From: JALHFZ01 sp964483085
GTDB taxonomy: Bacteria; Synergistota; Synergistia; Synergistales; Aminobacteriaceae
Direction: 5' to 3'
NCBI GenBank assembly: GCA_964483085.1
Contig: CAYZZX010000033.1
Location: forward strand, 1-18,196
Length of the DNA stretch: 18,196 nucleotides
Every line of letters begins with the position of its first letter. Within the stretch, counting starts at the first letter, position 1. Below, piece after piece: positions 6,925 to 13,400 of this stretch. Below the pieces are notes generated by a model. That model did not search any database and was not told the DNA's origin. It saw nothing but the letters and a program-made list of their open reading frames with translations. A program made the position numbers and the translations under genes.

Positions 6925-8121
6925 ATGGAAAAACAGGGAGCACTTTCAGGCCTTCGCGTACTCGACCTCACCCGGGTTCTCGCCGGACCCTTCTGCACCA
7001 TGATGTACGCCGATATGGGGGCGGAGATCATCAAGGTGGAACAGCCGGGCACGGGGGACGACACCCGGCAGATGGGCCCTTTCAAGGATGGCGAGAGCGC
7101 CTACTTCATGAATCTCAACCGCAATAAGAAGGGGATCACTCTGAACCTCAAAAATCCGAAGGGAAAGGCCCTCTTTCTCGACCTTGTGAAGAAGGCGGAC
7201 ATCGTCATCGAGAACTTCCGCCCCGGCACTATGGAAAAACTCGGCCTCGGCTACGAGGACCTGAAAAAAGTGAACCCCGGCATCATCTACGGCGCGATCT
7301 CAGGCTTCGGCCACACGGGCAGATACAGCCAGCGCCCCGGATACGACATCATCTCCCAGGCCATGAGCGGCCTCATGAGCACCACCGGCTGGCCTGACGG
7401 AGAACCCACCCGGACGGGCACCGCCATGGGGGACGTCCTCGGAGGGCTTTCCGCTGCCATCGGTATTCTCGCGGCGGTCCACAGCCGGTCACAGACGGGA
7501 GAGGGGCAGAAGGTGGACGTGGCCCTCGTGGACTCCGCCGTGGCGAGCCTCGAGATCATCAACATGATCTATCTCGTTGAAGGGAGGGTCCCCCAGCGGA
7601 TAGGAAACCGCTACGAATCCACCTACCCCTACGACTCCTTCCGGGCCTCCGACGGCAGCCTCGTCATCGGCGCGGGGAACGACAAGCTCTGGGCGCGTCT
7701 CTGCGATGTCATGGGGAGGCCGGAACTCGCCGAAGACCCCCGCTACCTCAAGGTCCCCGACCGGGTCGCCAGGCACGAAGAACTCAAGCCCATCGTCGAG
7801 GAGTGGACGAAAACCCTCACCGTGGACGAAATCTACGAAAAGGTCTCCGCCGCCGGTGTTCCCTGCGCGCCCATCTACGACATCGAGCAGGTGGTGAACG
7901 ACCCCCACATCGCCCGGGACCGGGAGATGTTCGTGGAGATGGACCATCCCAAGGCCGGAAAGCTCACGGTCACGGGAAGCCACATCAAGCTCACGGGCAC
8001 CCCCTGCTCGGTCCGCACCCCCTCTCCCGCCCTGGGGGAGCACACGGAAGAACTCTTCGGGGAGCTTCTCGATCTGACCCCCGAAGAGGTCGAAGTCCTT
8101 CGGAAAGAGGGGGCAATATGA
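6925..8121 (+). CDS. CaiB/BaiF-type (class III) CoA-transferase
   Basis: A 398-residue family III CoA-transferase that moves CoA from a donor thioester to a carboxylic acid through an aspartyl intermediate. It opens with GLRVLDLTRVLAGPFCTMMYADMGAE and IKVEQPG. DLVKKADIVIENFRPGTMEKLGLGY follows, and D170 in MGDVLGG matches the catalytic Asp of formyl-CoA transferase. Length is typical. It begins 2 nt after the GntR stop and overlaps the next gene by 4 nt (ATGA), a strong sign of one operon. Pairing with an HMG-CoA-lyase-type enzyme points to acceptors such as 3-hydroxy-3-methylglutarate or citramalate; that is inference, since CaiB sequence does not reveal the acid. Confidence 0.95.
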   Translation: MEKQGALSGLRVLDLTRVLAGPFCTMMYADMGAEIIKVEQPGTGDDTRQMGPFKDGESAYFMNLNRNKKGITLNLKNPKGKALFLDLVKKADIVIENFRPGTMEKLGLGYEDLKKVNPGIIYGAISGFGHTGRYSQRPGYDIISQAMSGLMSTTGWPDGEPTRTGTAMGDVLGGLSAAIGILAAVHSRSQTGEGQKVDVALVDSAVASLEIINMIYLVEGRVPQRIGNRYESTYPYDSFRASDGSLVIGAGNDKLWARLCDVMGRPELAEDPRYLKVPDRVARHEELKPIVEEWTKTLTVDEIYEKVSAAGVPCAPIYDIEQVVNDPHIARDREMFVEMDHPKAGKLTVTGSHIKLTGTPCSVRTPSPALGEHTEELFGELLDLTPEEVEVLRKEGAI

Positions 8122-9053
8122 CCATGAAGACCTTTCCGTCCCTTCCGAAGTCAGTGGAAATCGTGGAGGTTTGCCCCCGGGACGGCTTCCAGAGCGTGAA
8201 GGAATACATCCCCACGGAGACCAAGATCGCCATCATCGACGAACTGGCCGGCACGGGAATAAAGACCATGGAGGTCACCTCCTTCGTCAGCCCGAAGGCC
8301 ATCCCCCAGATGGCTGACGCCGCCGAGGTCATGGCCGCCTTTCGGGCAAAATGGAAGGGGCGGGTGACCTCCGTCGCTCTCATCCCCAATCTGCGGGGGG
8401 CCGAGGGCGCCCTGGCCGCTGAGGCCGACTGGATGAACTTCGTCGTCTCCGCGAGCGAGGACCACAATATGGCCAACACGAAGCGCACCGTGGAGGAATC
8501 CCTGGCCGAAATGGAAAAGGTCACAGGGCTCAGGGGAAGTACGAAGCTCCGGGTCTCCGTGGCAACGGCCTTCGCCTGCCCCTTCGCCGGGCCCGTTGAC
8601 CCCGGCAAGGTCCTGCGGGTCGTCGACCGTGCCCTTGAGGCCGGGGCCGACGGCATCACCCTCGCCGACACCATCGGAACGGCCGACCCGAAATACCTCG
8701 CCGCAACTCTGTCGGTCATCCGGGAAAAATACGGCGACTATCCCTTTACCCTTCATCTTCACGACACCTACGGCATGGCCCTGGCCAACATGCTCACCGC
8801 CCTCGGGATGGGGTTCGCCTCCTTCGATGCCGCAGCCGGCGGATTGGGCGGGTGCCCCTTCGCCCCCGGCGCCGCGGGAAACGCCGCCACGGAGGATATG
8901 GTCAACATGGCCGAACAGATGGGGGTTGAGACGGGGATCGACCTGGTGAAGGTCCTCGCCGCCGTCCGGAAAATGCAGTCGGCCTCCGGGCTGAAGATCG
9001 CGAGCCATCTCGCGGCGACGAAAAAAGGGCTGGAGGGAAACTGCCCATCCTGA
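8118..9053 (+). CDS. Hydroxymethylglutaryl-CoA lyase family protein
   Basis: A 311-residue DRE-TIM-type lyase that cleaves a 3-hydroxy-3-methylacyl-CoA; the best-known member converts HMG-CoA to acetoacetate and acetyl-CoA. Visible are the CPRDGFQ motif (R21, D22), the metal ligands H213 and H215 in HLHDTYG, and GGLGGCPFAPGAAGN with the loop cysteine C246, the family signature. The ATG at 8118 overlaps the CoA-transferase stop. Citramalyl-CoA lyases of the same fold are a close alternative, so the exact substrate is open. A hairpin terminator follows only at 9224, after about 170 nt of AT-rich spacer. Confidence 0.9.
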   Translation: MTMKTFPSLPKSVEIVEVCPRDGFQSVKEYIPTETKIAIIDELAGTGIKTMEVTSFVSPKAIPQMADAAEVMAAFRAKWKGRVTSVALIPNLRGAEGALAAEADWMNFVVSASEDHNMANTKRTVEESLAEMEKVTGLRGSTKLRVSVATAFACPFAGPVDPGKVLRVVDRALEAGADGITLADTIGTADPKYLAATLSVIREKYGDYPFTLHLHDTYGMALANMLTALGMGFASFDAAAGGLGGCPFAPGAAGNAATEDMVNMAEQMGVETGIDLVKVLAAVRKMQSASGLKIASHLAATKKGLEGNCPS

Positions 9054-9143
9054 GGGCGGGCACCCGGAAGGCATCTTTTTCAAGGCCAGCACTTTGTTGA
9101 TTCTTGAACATAATAAACAATAAGATTATTACTGACATTAATA

Positions 9144-9172
9144 TTGCGCTCTTTTTAATGAGCCTCTATACT
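9144..9172 (+). promoter_or_regulatory. Candidate promoter in the spacer after the HMG-lyase gene
   Basis: TTGCGC (9144-9149) and TATACT (9167-9172) are separated by 17 nt on the plus strand. No coding region follows before the terminator at 9224-9277. Confidence 0.4.
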
Positions 9173-9178
9173 ACAGTC

Positions 9179-9277
9179 AATCAATAGAACAATCCCGTTC
9201 GGTTGATGAACTTCCCCACGCACAGGTCCCGGACAGGAGGGTTGCCCCGCCCTCCCCACTCCGGGACCTCCTTTATT
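9179..9277 (+). ncRNA. Possible small structured RNA
   Basis: A roughly 100-nt segment runs from a promoter-like sequence to an intrinsic terminator with no open frame. Its 5' part can fold as ATCAA (9180-9184) with TTGAT (9203-9207) and GAAC (9187-9190) with GTTC (9197-9200) around a six-base loop. Its 3' part is the terminator hairpin. It matches no RNA family I recognise. The terminator may instead just serve the upstream operon. Confidence 0.3.
9224..9277 (+). terminator. Intrinsic terminator after the GntR-CaiB-HMGL operon
   Basis: A perfect 10-bp stem, AGGTCCCGGA (9224-9233) with TCCGGGACCT (9260-9269), carries an inner GGAGGG/CCCTCC helix and is followed by CCTTTATT. Confidence 0.7.
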
Positions 9278-9341
9278 CAGGCCTGCCACTTCTTCAGAGT
9301 AGTACCCTGACTATCTGAATTCCAGAAAAAACCGTACCCCC

Positions 9342-9372
9342 TTGCCGCCAGTATGAAACTTTCTGCTATACT
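9342..9372 (+). promoter_or_regulatory. Promoter for the ene-reductase gene
   Basis: TTGCCG (9342-9347) and TATACT (9367-9372), 19 nt apart, with TGC just before the -10 (extended -10). A strong AAGGAGG ribosome site and ATG follow 30 nt later. Confidence 0.5.
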
Positions 9373-9405
9373 TTCTGAAATCCATACCCCGAAGGAGGTT
9401 TCACC

Positions 9406-10428
9406 ATGAGAGCCTATGAACCCTTTTCAATTAAAGACCTCGAACTGAAGAACAGGATCGTCATGCCCCCCATGTGCATGTACAGCGCCCCGGACTCCGT
9501 CCCGACGGATTTTCATTATCTGCACTACGGCGCCCGGGCCATCGGCGGCGTCGGCCTCATCATCGTGGAGGCCACGGGGGTGCTCCCCGAGGGGCGGATC
9601 TCCGACAATGACCTCGGCCTCTGGCGGGATGATCAGATCCCTCCCCTGGCGAAGCTTGTGAAGATGGCCCACGACCAGGGGGCGAAGATAGGCATTCAGC
9701 TCAACCACGCCGGGCGGAAGTGCGGCGCGGCGGCGAAGAGGATCTACGGACCGAGCGCCCTGAACTACAGCGACGACGGCCGCTATCAGGACCCCGCGGA
9801 GATGACGGAAGAGGATATCGCCCACGTGACCGATGCCTTCGCCTCCGCTGCCGGCCGGGCCCTTGAGGCAGGCTTCGACGTGGTGGAGATCCACGGTGCC
9901 CACGGCTATCTTCTGAGCCAGTTCCTCTCCCCTCTGAGCAATGTCCGCAAGGACAGCTACGGAGGCTCTCCCTCGAACCGTTCCAGGCTTCTCCGGGAGG
10001 TCACAGACGGGGTGCGCTCCCGCTGGCCCGAGAATAAACCTCTTTTCCTAAGAGTCTCAGCCTCGGACTACTCCGACGGAGGGGTCACCCCCGAGGGGAT
10101 GGCGGAAATGCTGAAAGAATCCCTCGATGGACTGGACGTGGTCCATGTAAGCTCCGGGGGTGTCACTCCCGTTCCGCCCCCCGTTTACCCCGGATACCAG
10201 ATTTCCTTCGCCGAACTGATTAAAAAGGAGTGTTTCGTCCCCACCATCGCCGTCGGGCTGATCTCCACAATTGAGATGGTGGAAGAAATTCTGGGAAATC
10301 AGCGGGCCGACCTCGTGGCCCTTGGGCGGGAGCTTCTCCGCAACCCCTTCTTCCCCCTCATGGAGGCCCGGAGGATGGGTGTGGAGCTCCCCTGGCCCGA
10401 GCAGTACAAGCGGGCTTTTTCCCGGTAA
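9406..10428 (+). CDS. namA: NADH/NADPH:flavin oxidoreductase, Old Yellow Enzyme family (YqjM/NamA type)
   Basis: An FMN-dependent ene-reductase of 340 residues that reduces activated C=C bonds of enones and similar electrophiles in the cytosol. It follows the thermophilic-like YqjM pattern: RIVMPPMCMYS with the redox-tuning Cys24 and Tyr26, IGIQLNHAGRK, EIHGAHGYL with H163, H166 and Y168 that bind and protonate the substrate, QFLSPLSNVRKDSYGGSPSNR, and RADLVALGRELLRNPFF at the phosphate end of FMN. The ATG at 9406 follows AAGGAGG. It has its own promoter and terminator, so it appears to be a single-gene unit, although it lies downstream of the CoA-transferase operon in the same direction. The physiological substrate is not shown. 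Confidence 0.94.
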   Translation: MRAYEPFSIKDLELKNRIVMPPMCMYSAPDSVPTDFHYLHYGARAIGGVGLIIVEATGVLPEGRISDNDLGLWRDDQIPPLAKLVKMAHDQGAKIGIQLNHAGRKCGAAAKRIYGPSALNYSDDGRYQDPAEMTEEDIAHVTDAFASAAGRALEAGFDVVEIHGAHGYLLSQFLSPLSNVRKDSYGGSPSNRSRLLREVTDGVRSRWPENKPLFLRVSASDYSDGGVTPEGMAEMLKESLDGLDVVHVSSGGVTPVPPPVYPGYQISFAELIKKECFVPTIAVGLISTIEMVEEILGNQRADLVALGRELLRNPFFPLMEARRMGVELPWPEQYKRAFSR

Positions 10429-10520
10429 GGCGGGCGGGGAATTCCCTTTCGGAATCGCGAAAAATCAGCAGCTTTACTTCCCTCCGCACCAATGCCGGAC
10501 GTCCCTGCGGTCCGGAGACG

Positions 10521-10563
10521 AAAAAGGCAGATCCCGAAGTCAACCGGGATCTGCCTTTTTTTG
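10521..10563. terminator. Bidirectional terminator between the ene-reductase and YeeE/YedE genes
   Basis: A perfect 11-bp stem, GGCAGATCCCG with CGGGATCTGCC, loop AAGTCAAC, followed by seven T on the plus strand and preceded by five A (U run on the minus strand). Confidence 0.9.
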
Positions 10564-10580
10564 CTGTATAAAGGGGAAAT

Positions 10581-11159
10581 CTACAGCCCCTTCTTCTCCG
10601 CCCAGGCAAAGAAGAGAAGGATGAGCACCAACACCGCCGCGATGACATACCAGTGGTTCACTCCGAGGACCTGAGGGATTGTTATTTTGCCGTAATCCCC
10701 CATGGTGAGGAGCGTTTCCTTCATGAAGGGGTACATCTCGGAGTAGACGGCGACTCCCGCAAACCCTCCCAGAATGCCCCAGAAGGCATCCACCCTGCCC
10801 TCTCCAAGGGCTCCGGCGGAGGTACCGGGACAGTATCCCAGAAGGGCCCAGCCGATTCCGAAGAGAATGCCTCCCGCGATAAGAGAGCCGAGGATCGTGG
10901 GTTTGATGGAGAGCTTCACGAGCCCCTGGTCGTAGAGGTAATAGGTGCCGATCATGGCCACCAGTATGGTGGACATCATGAATTTGAGGATGGTGAAATC
11001 CTGAAGTCGGAGGGCGGCGAGCTGCCGGTCGTACCGTATGACGTGCGCCCGCTGAAGAAGTACTCCGAAGACAATGCCCGTGACGAGGCCGAAGCGCAGT
11101 TCAAGATCCACCGCATTCGCTATGCCTTTCAGATGGAAGAGGATCTGATCAAAGTCCAT
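10581..11159 (-). CDS. YeeE/YedE-family transporter, second half-gene
   Basis: An integral membrane protein of 192 residues with about five membrane segments, matching one repeat of YeeE/YedE permeases, whose characterised members import thiosulfate or are linked to selenium metabolism. The key motif is FGIGWALLGYCPGTSAGALGEG with C110, one of the conserved thiols thought to relay the substrate; LQRAHVIRYDRQLAALRLQDFTILK is also family-like. The start is the ATG at 11159, 8 nt after GGAGG; a GTG at 11168 overlaps that site. It overlaps the first half-gene by 11 bp, so the two are translationally coupled and probably form one transporter. Confidence 0.88.
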   Translation of the reverse strand: MDFDQILFHLKGIANAVDLELRFGLVTGIVFGVLLQRAHVIRYDRQLAALRLQDFTILKFMMSTILVAMIGTYYLYDQGLVKLSIKPTILGSLIAGGILFGIGWALLGYCPGTSAGALGEGRVDAFWGILGGFAGVAVYSEMYPFMKETLLTMGDYGKITIPQVLGVNHWYVIAAVLVLILLFFAWAEKKGL

Positions 11160-11673
11160 CCCGTCCACCTCCGTAGATCATCTTTGCCACAATGATTCCC
11201 GTAATAAAAAAGAGGAAGAGTGCCACATAACCGCTGACCGCAAGCTGAAGCGTCCCGCTCAGCCCGTGACCGCTCGGTCACCCGTCGGCCAGGCGCGCTC
11301 CGAAGACGGCGATCCCTCCGCCGAGAAAGGCCACCAGGGCCCGGGCGAAGGAGTTGCCTCCGAAACTGCGCTTCCACATATCGGGTACGGCCTGAATTTT
11401 GAACTCCCGGAAGACAACAGCCGAGAGCAGGGCGCCAAGGAATATTCCGATGACGAACATCCCCTGCCAGTCGAGCTTCGGAGCATTTTTGACGAGGTAT
11501 TCAAGCCCCGCCGCCCGTTCCGGAAGCACCTTCCCCTCGATGAAGCCCGTCGCCCTCACAAAAGAAGTCGAGGCGCCGAAATATTTCCCGGCGTAGTAGG
11601 TCGACCATACCGAGAGAAGCCCGGCGAGACCGCCCATAAGATAGGGGTTCCACCCATCCCGCGCTTTTCTCAC
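11149..11673 (-). CDS. YeeE/YedE-family transporter, first half-gene, candidate selenoprotein (in-frame TGA at 11278-11280)
   Basis: The 174-codon frame encodes WNPYLMGGLAGLLSVWSTYY, GLEYLVKNAP, WQGMFVIGIFLGALLSA, LGGGIAVFGARLADG, a TGA (codon 132), then PSGHGLSGTLQLAVSGYVALFLFFITGIIVAKMIYGGG and a normal stop. YeeE/YedE proteins read G-C-T/P-S-G-H-G-L-S-G here, so TGA stands at the conserved substrate-relay Cys. The sequence after it keeps frame, motif and membrane helix. A bulged hairpin at 11244-11263 has SECIS-like placement. TGA cannot mean Trp, since several neighbours stop at TGA. The start is GTG 11673, 7 nt after GGAGG; the ATG at 11679 is only 1 nt from it. Read conventionally, it would be a 133-residue fragment. 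A Cys-to-stop mutation is the alternative. Confidence 0.8.
11244..11263 (-). promoter_or_regulatory. Candidate bacterial SECIS hairpin
   Basis: On the minus strand GCTGA-GCG, loop GGA, CGC-T-TCAGC forms an 8-bp stem with one bulged U and a loop beginning with GG. The loop lies 23-25 nt after the TGA. The E. coli fdhF SECIS has a comparable short stem, bulged U and G-rich loop at about 19-22 nt. In fdhF the bulge is on the 5' side; here it is on the 3' side. Confidence 0.55.
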
Positions 11674-11719
11674 TTCCATCCCTCCTTCAATCCGAATGAT
11701 AATTCATGATTGCTCATTT

Positions 11720-11748
11720 ATGGTATTCTGAAAGGGGTGTACAGTCAA
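11720..11748 (-). promoter_or_regulatory. Promoter for the YeeE/YedE gene pair
   Basis: TTGACT (11743-11748) and TACCAT (11720-11725) are exactly 17 nt apart on the minus strand, 40-50 nt before the gene. No clear terminator separates it from pstB, so pst readthrough is also possible. Confidence 0.55.
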
Positions 11749-11763
11749 CCGTGAGTAAAATTT

Positions 11764-12522
11764 TTACAGCAAATTTGCTATAAAAGTTTCGGCCTCAGCA
11801 CCGTGGGGAAGCTCCGATGCGGGCAGAAGGCCATTAAGGGTGCCTTCCGTGAGGATGGCGAAATAGTCTCCGAGGCGGCGGGCCTGGGAGAGGCTGTGGG
11901 AGACCATCAGAATGGAATACCGTTCCCGGAGGGAGAAGATGAGCTCCTCGATTCTTCTCCCCGCAGCCCGGTCGAGGGAGGAGGTGGGCTCGTCGAGAAG
12001 GAGGATTTCAGGGGTGAGGGCGAGGGCCCGGGCAAGACAGAGGCGCTGCTGCTGCCCGCCCGAAAGACTTGAGGCCGGCCGGTCGAGGCGGTCTGAGACT
12101 TCTCTCCAGAGACCCACCTCTTCGAGGGCCTTTTTCATGGCATCCCTCCCTTCCTCCCCTTCCTTTCCGGCCACGAGGGCCAGGGGGAGCAGGATGTTCT
12201 TTCCTATGCTGAGGGGGAGGGGGTTGGGGGACTGAAAGACCATCCCGACCTTTCTGCGGAGAATGGAGAGGGGGAGGGATCCGCTTCCGCTGATCGGACG
12301 GAGGACGCCGTCGAGAAAGACCCTTCCCGTTCCATACCCCCGGTAGCCGTCGAAGCTCTCGTTCAGGCGGTTGATGGACCGCAGGAGGGTGGTCTTTCCC
12401 GAGCCGGACCGCCCGAGGAGCACCGTGACCTTCCTGCAGGGGAAATCGACGTTCACCCCCTTCAGTATCTGTCTGCTGCCGAAGGAGACCGAGAGGTCCC
12501 GCAGGGATACGCAGAACTGCAT
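11764..12522 (-). CDS. pstB: Phosphate ABC transporter ATP-binding protein PstB
   Basis: The cytoplasmic ATPase of the high-affinity phosphate importer, 252 residues. It has Walker A GRSGSGKT (37-44), the PstB-like LLRSINRLNE, Q-loop QSPNPLPLSIGKNI (97-110), signature LSGGQQQR (153-160), Walker B ILLLDEPTSSLD (173-184) and a switch His in LMVSHSLSQARR. The start is the ATG at 12522, whose A is the last base of the pstA stop (TGATG); an in-frame ATG at 12540 has no ribosome site, while GGAGGGG lies well placed for 12522 or the adjacent GTG. It is the last pst gene; phoU and phoB/R are not seen here. Confidence 0.9.
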   Translation of the reverse strand: MQFCVSLRDLSVSFGSRQILKGVNVDFPCRKVTVLLGRSGSGKTTLLRSINRLNESFDGYRGYGTGRVFLDGVLRPISGSGSLPLSILRRKVGMVFQSPNPLPLSIGKNILLPLALVAGKEGEEGRDAMKKALEEVGLWREVSDRLDRPASSLSGGQQQRLCLARALALTPEILLLDEPTSSLDRAAGRRIEELIFSLRERYSILMVSHSLSQARRLGDYFAILTEGTLNGLLPASELPHGAEAETFIANLL

Positions 12523-13400
12523 CACCGCACGCCCCTCCATCGCCGTTCGAGATTCCGCTGAAGCCGCCAGGAGAAAAAGAGCAGCCCCCCCGACAGGCAG
12601 AGGAGGACCAGGGCCGCTCCATACCCTCTGTCGAGCTCGGCCCTGTCGGCATACTGGGCGGCGGTGTAGTAGATCGCGAAGGGAAGGGCCTCGAACTTGG
12701 AGGTCAATCCCCCGGGCAGCCCGGCGCTGGCGACCGCACCGGTGAGCATGATGACGGCCGTATCCTCGGCGGCTCTACCCAGGGCGAGCATGACTCCTCC
12801 GAGAATTCCCTGCCCCGCTGCGGGGAGGAGGACGTGGCGCAGGGTCTGCCCCCGGGAGAACCCCAGGGCTTCGGCGGCGAGGAGGAGGCTGTCCGGCAGG
12901 GCCTCGAGGGACGATCGGGTCGCCACGATGAGGGAGGGAAGGACGAGGAGAGCGAGGCAGAAGGCGGCCAGGAGCATCCCCGTGGAGCCCCGGGGGAGCA
13001 GAGTCCTCCGGAGAAAGATGATGAGAAGAAAGCCGAAGAGCCCCATGACGATTGAGGGGATGCCGGCGAGAAGGTCAACCGCAAGGCTGAGCCAGTATTT
13101 TTCCCTCGAGGAGGCGAAGCAGGAGAGGTAGACGCCGCAGCCGATTCCGGGAAAGACGGCGAAGGCCATGGTCAGCAGCAGAAGAAAGAGCGTGCCCGCG
13201 ACGGCCGGCCACAGGCCGTTCCAGACCGGGCGAAGACCGAGGAGGGCTTCCAGAGGCGGGGTATCGCCGAAGAAAAGTTCTTTTCCCAGCACAGGCCCTC
13301 CCCGGCTTATGAGGAAGGCGAGCAGCCCTCCCAGAACTCCGAGGACAAGAAGGGCGGACAGGCGGCTCAGCAGAAGAAGGCTCATCTCCCGTTTTCTCAT
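12522..13400 (-). CDS. pstA: Phosphate ABC transporter permease PstA
   Basis: An inner-membrane permease of 292 residues with about six helices. The ABC-permease loop reads LLLAAEALGFSRGQTLRHVLLPAAGQGILGG, followed by GRAAEDTAVIMLTGA, typical of PstA. The middle segment AGIPSIVMGLFGFLLI matches the usual P-S-x-V-x-G core. The ATG at 13400 overlaps the pstC stop by 4 nt (ATGA) and the gene overlaps pstB by 1 nt, so translation is coupled. It lies in the order pstS-pstC-pstA-pstB. Confidence 0.9.
   Translation of the reverse strand: MRKREMSLLLLSRLSALLVLGVLGGLLAFLISRGGPVLGKELFFGDTPPLEALLGLRPVWNGLWPAVAGTLFLLLLTMAFAVFPGIGCGVYLSCFASSREKYWLSLAVDLLAGIPSIVMGLFGFLLIIFLRRTLLPRGSTGMLLAAFCLALLVLPSLIVATRSSLEALPDSLLLAAEALGFSRGQTLRHVLLPAAGQGILGGVMLALGRAAEDTAVIMLTGAVASAGLPGGLTSKFEALPFAIYYTAAQYADRAELDRGYGAALVLLCLSGGLLFFSWRLQRNLERRWRGVR

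Noticed and set aside
7803..8117. Upstream extension of the HMG-lyase frame
   Set aside because: This part overlaps the 3' end of the CoA-transferase gene in another frame; the ATGA overlap at 8118 is the natural start.
11278..11679. Reading the first YeeE/YedE half-gene as a truncated pseudogene ending at TGA
   Set aside because: The frame after the TGA is intact, keeps the family motif and a membrane helix, and couples to the next gene; the stop falls exactly on a conserved Cys and a SECIS-like hairpin follows. A single nonsense mutation remains possible but explains fewer facts.
11767..11778. Palindrome AGCAAATTTGCT at the end of pstB
   Set aside because: It lies in the coding end of pstB and lacks terminator properties; probably chance.
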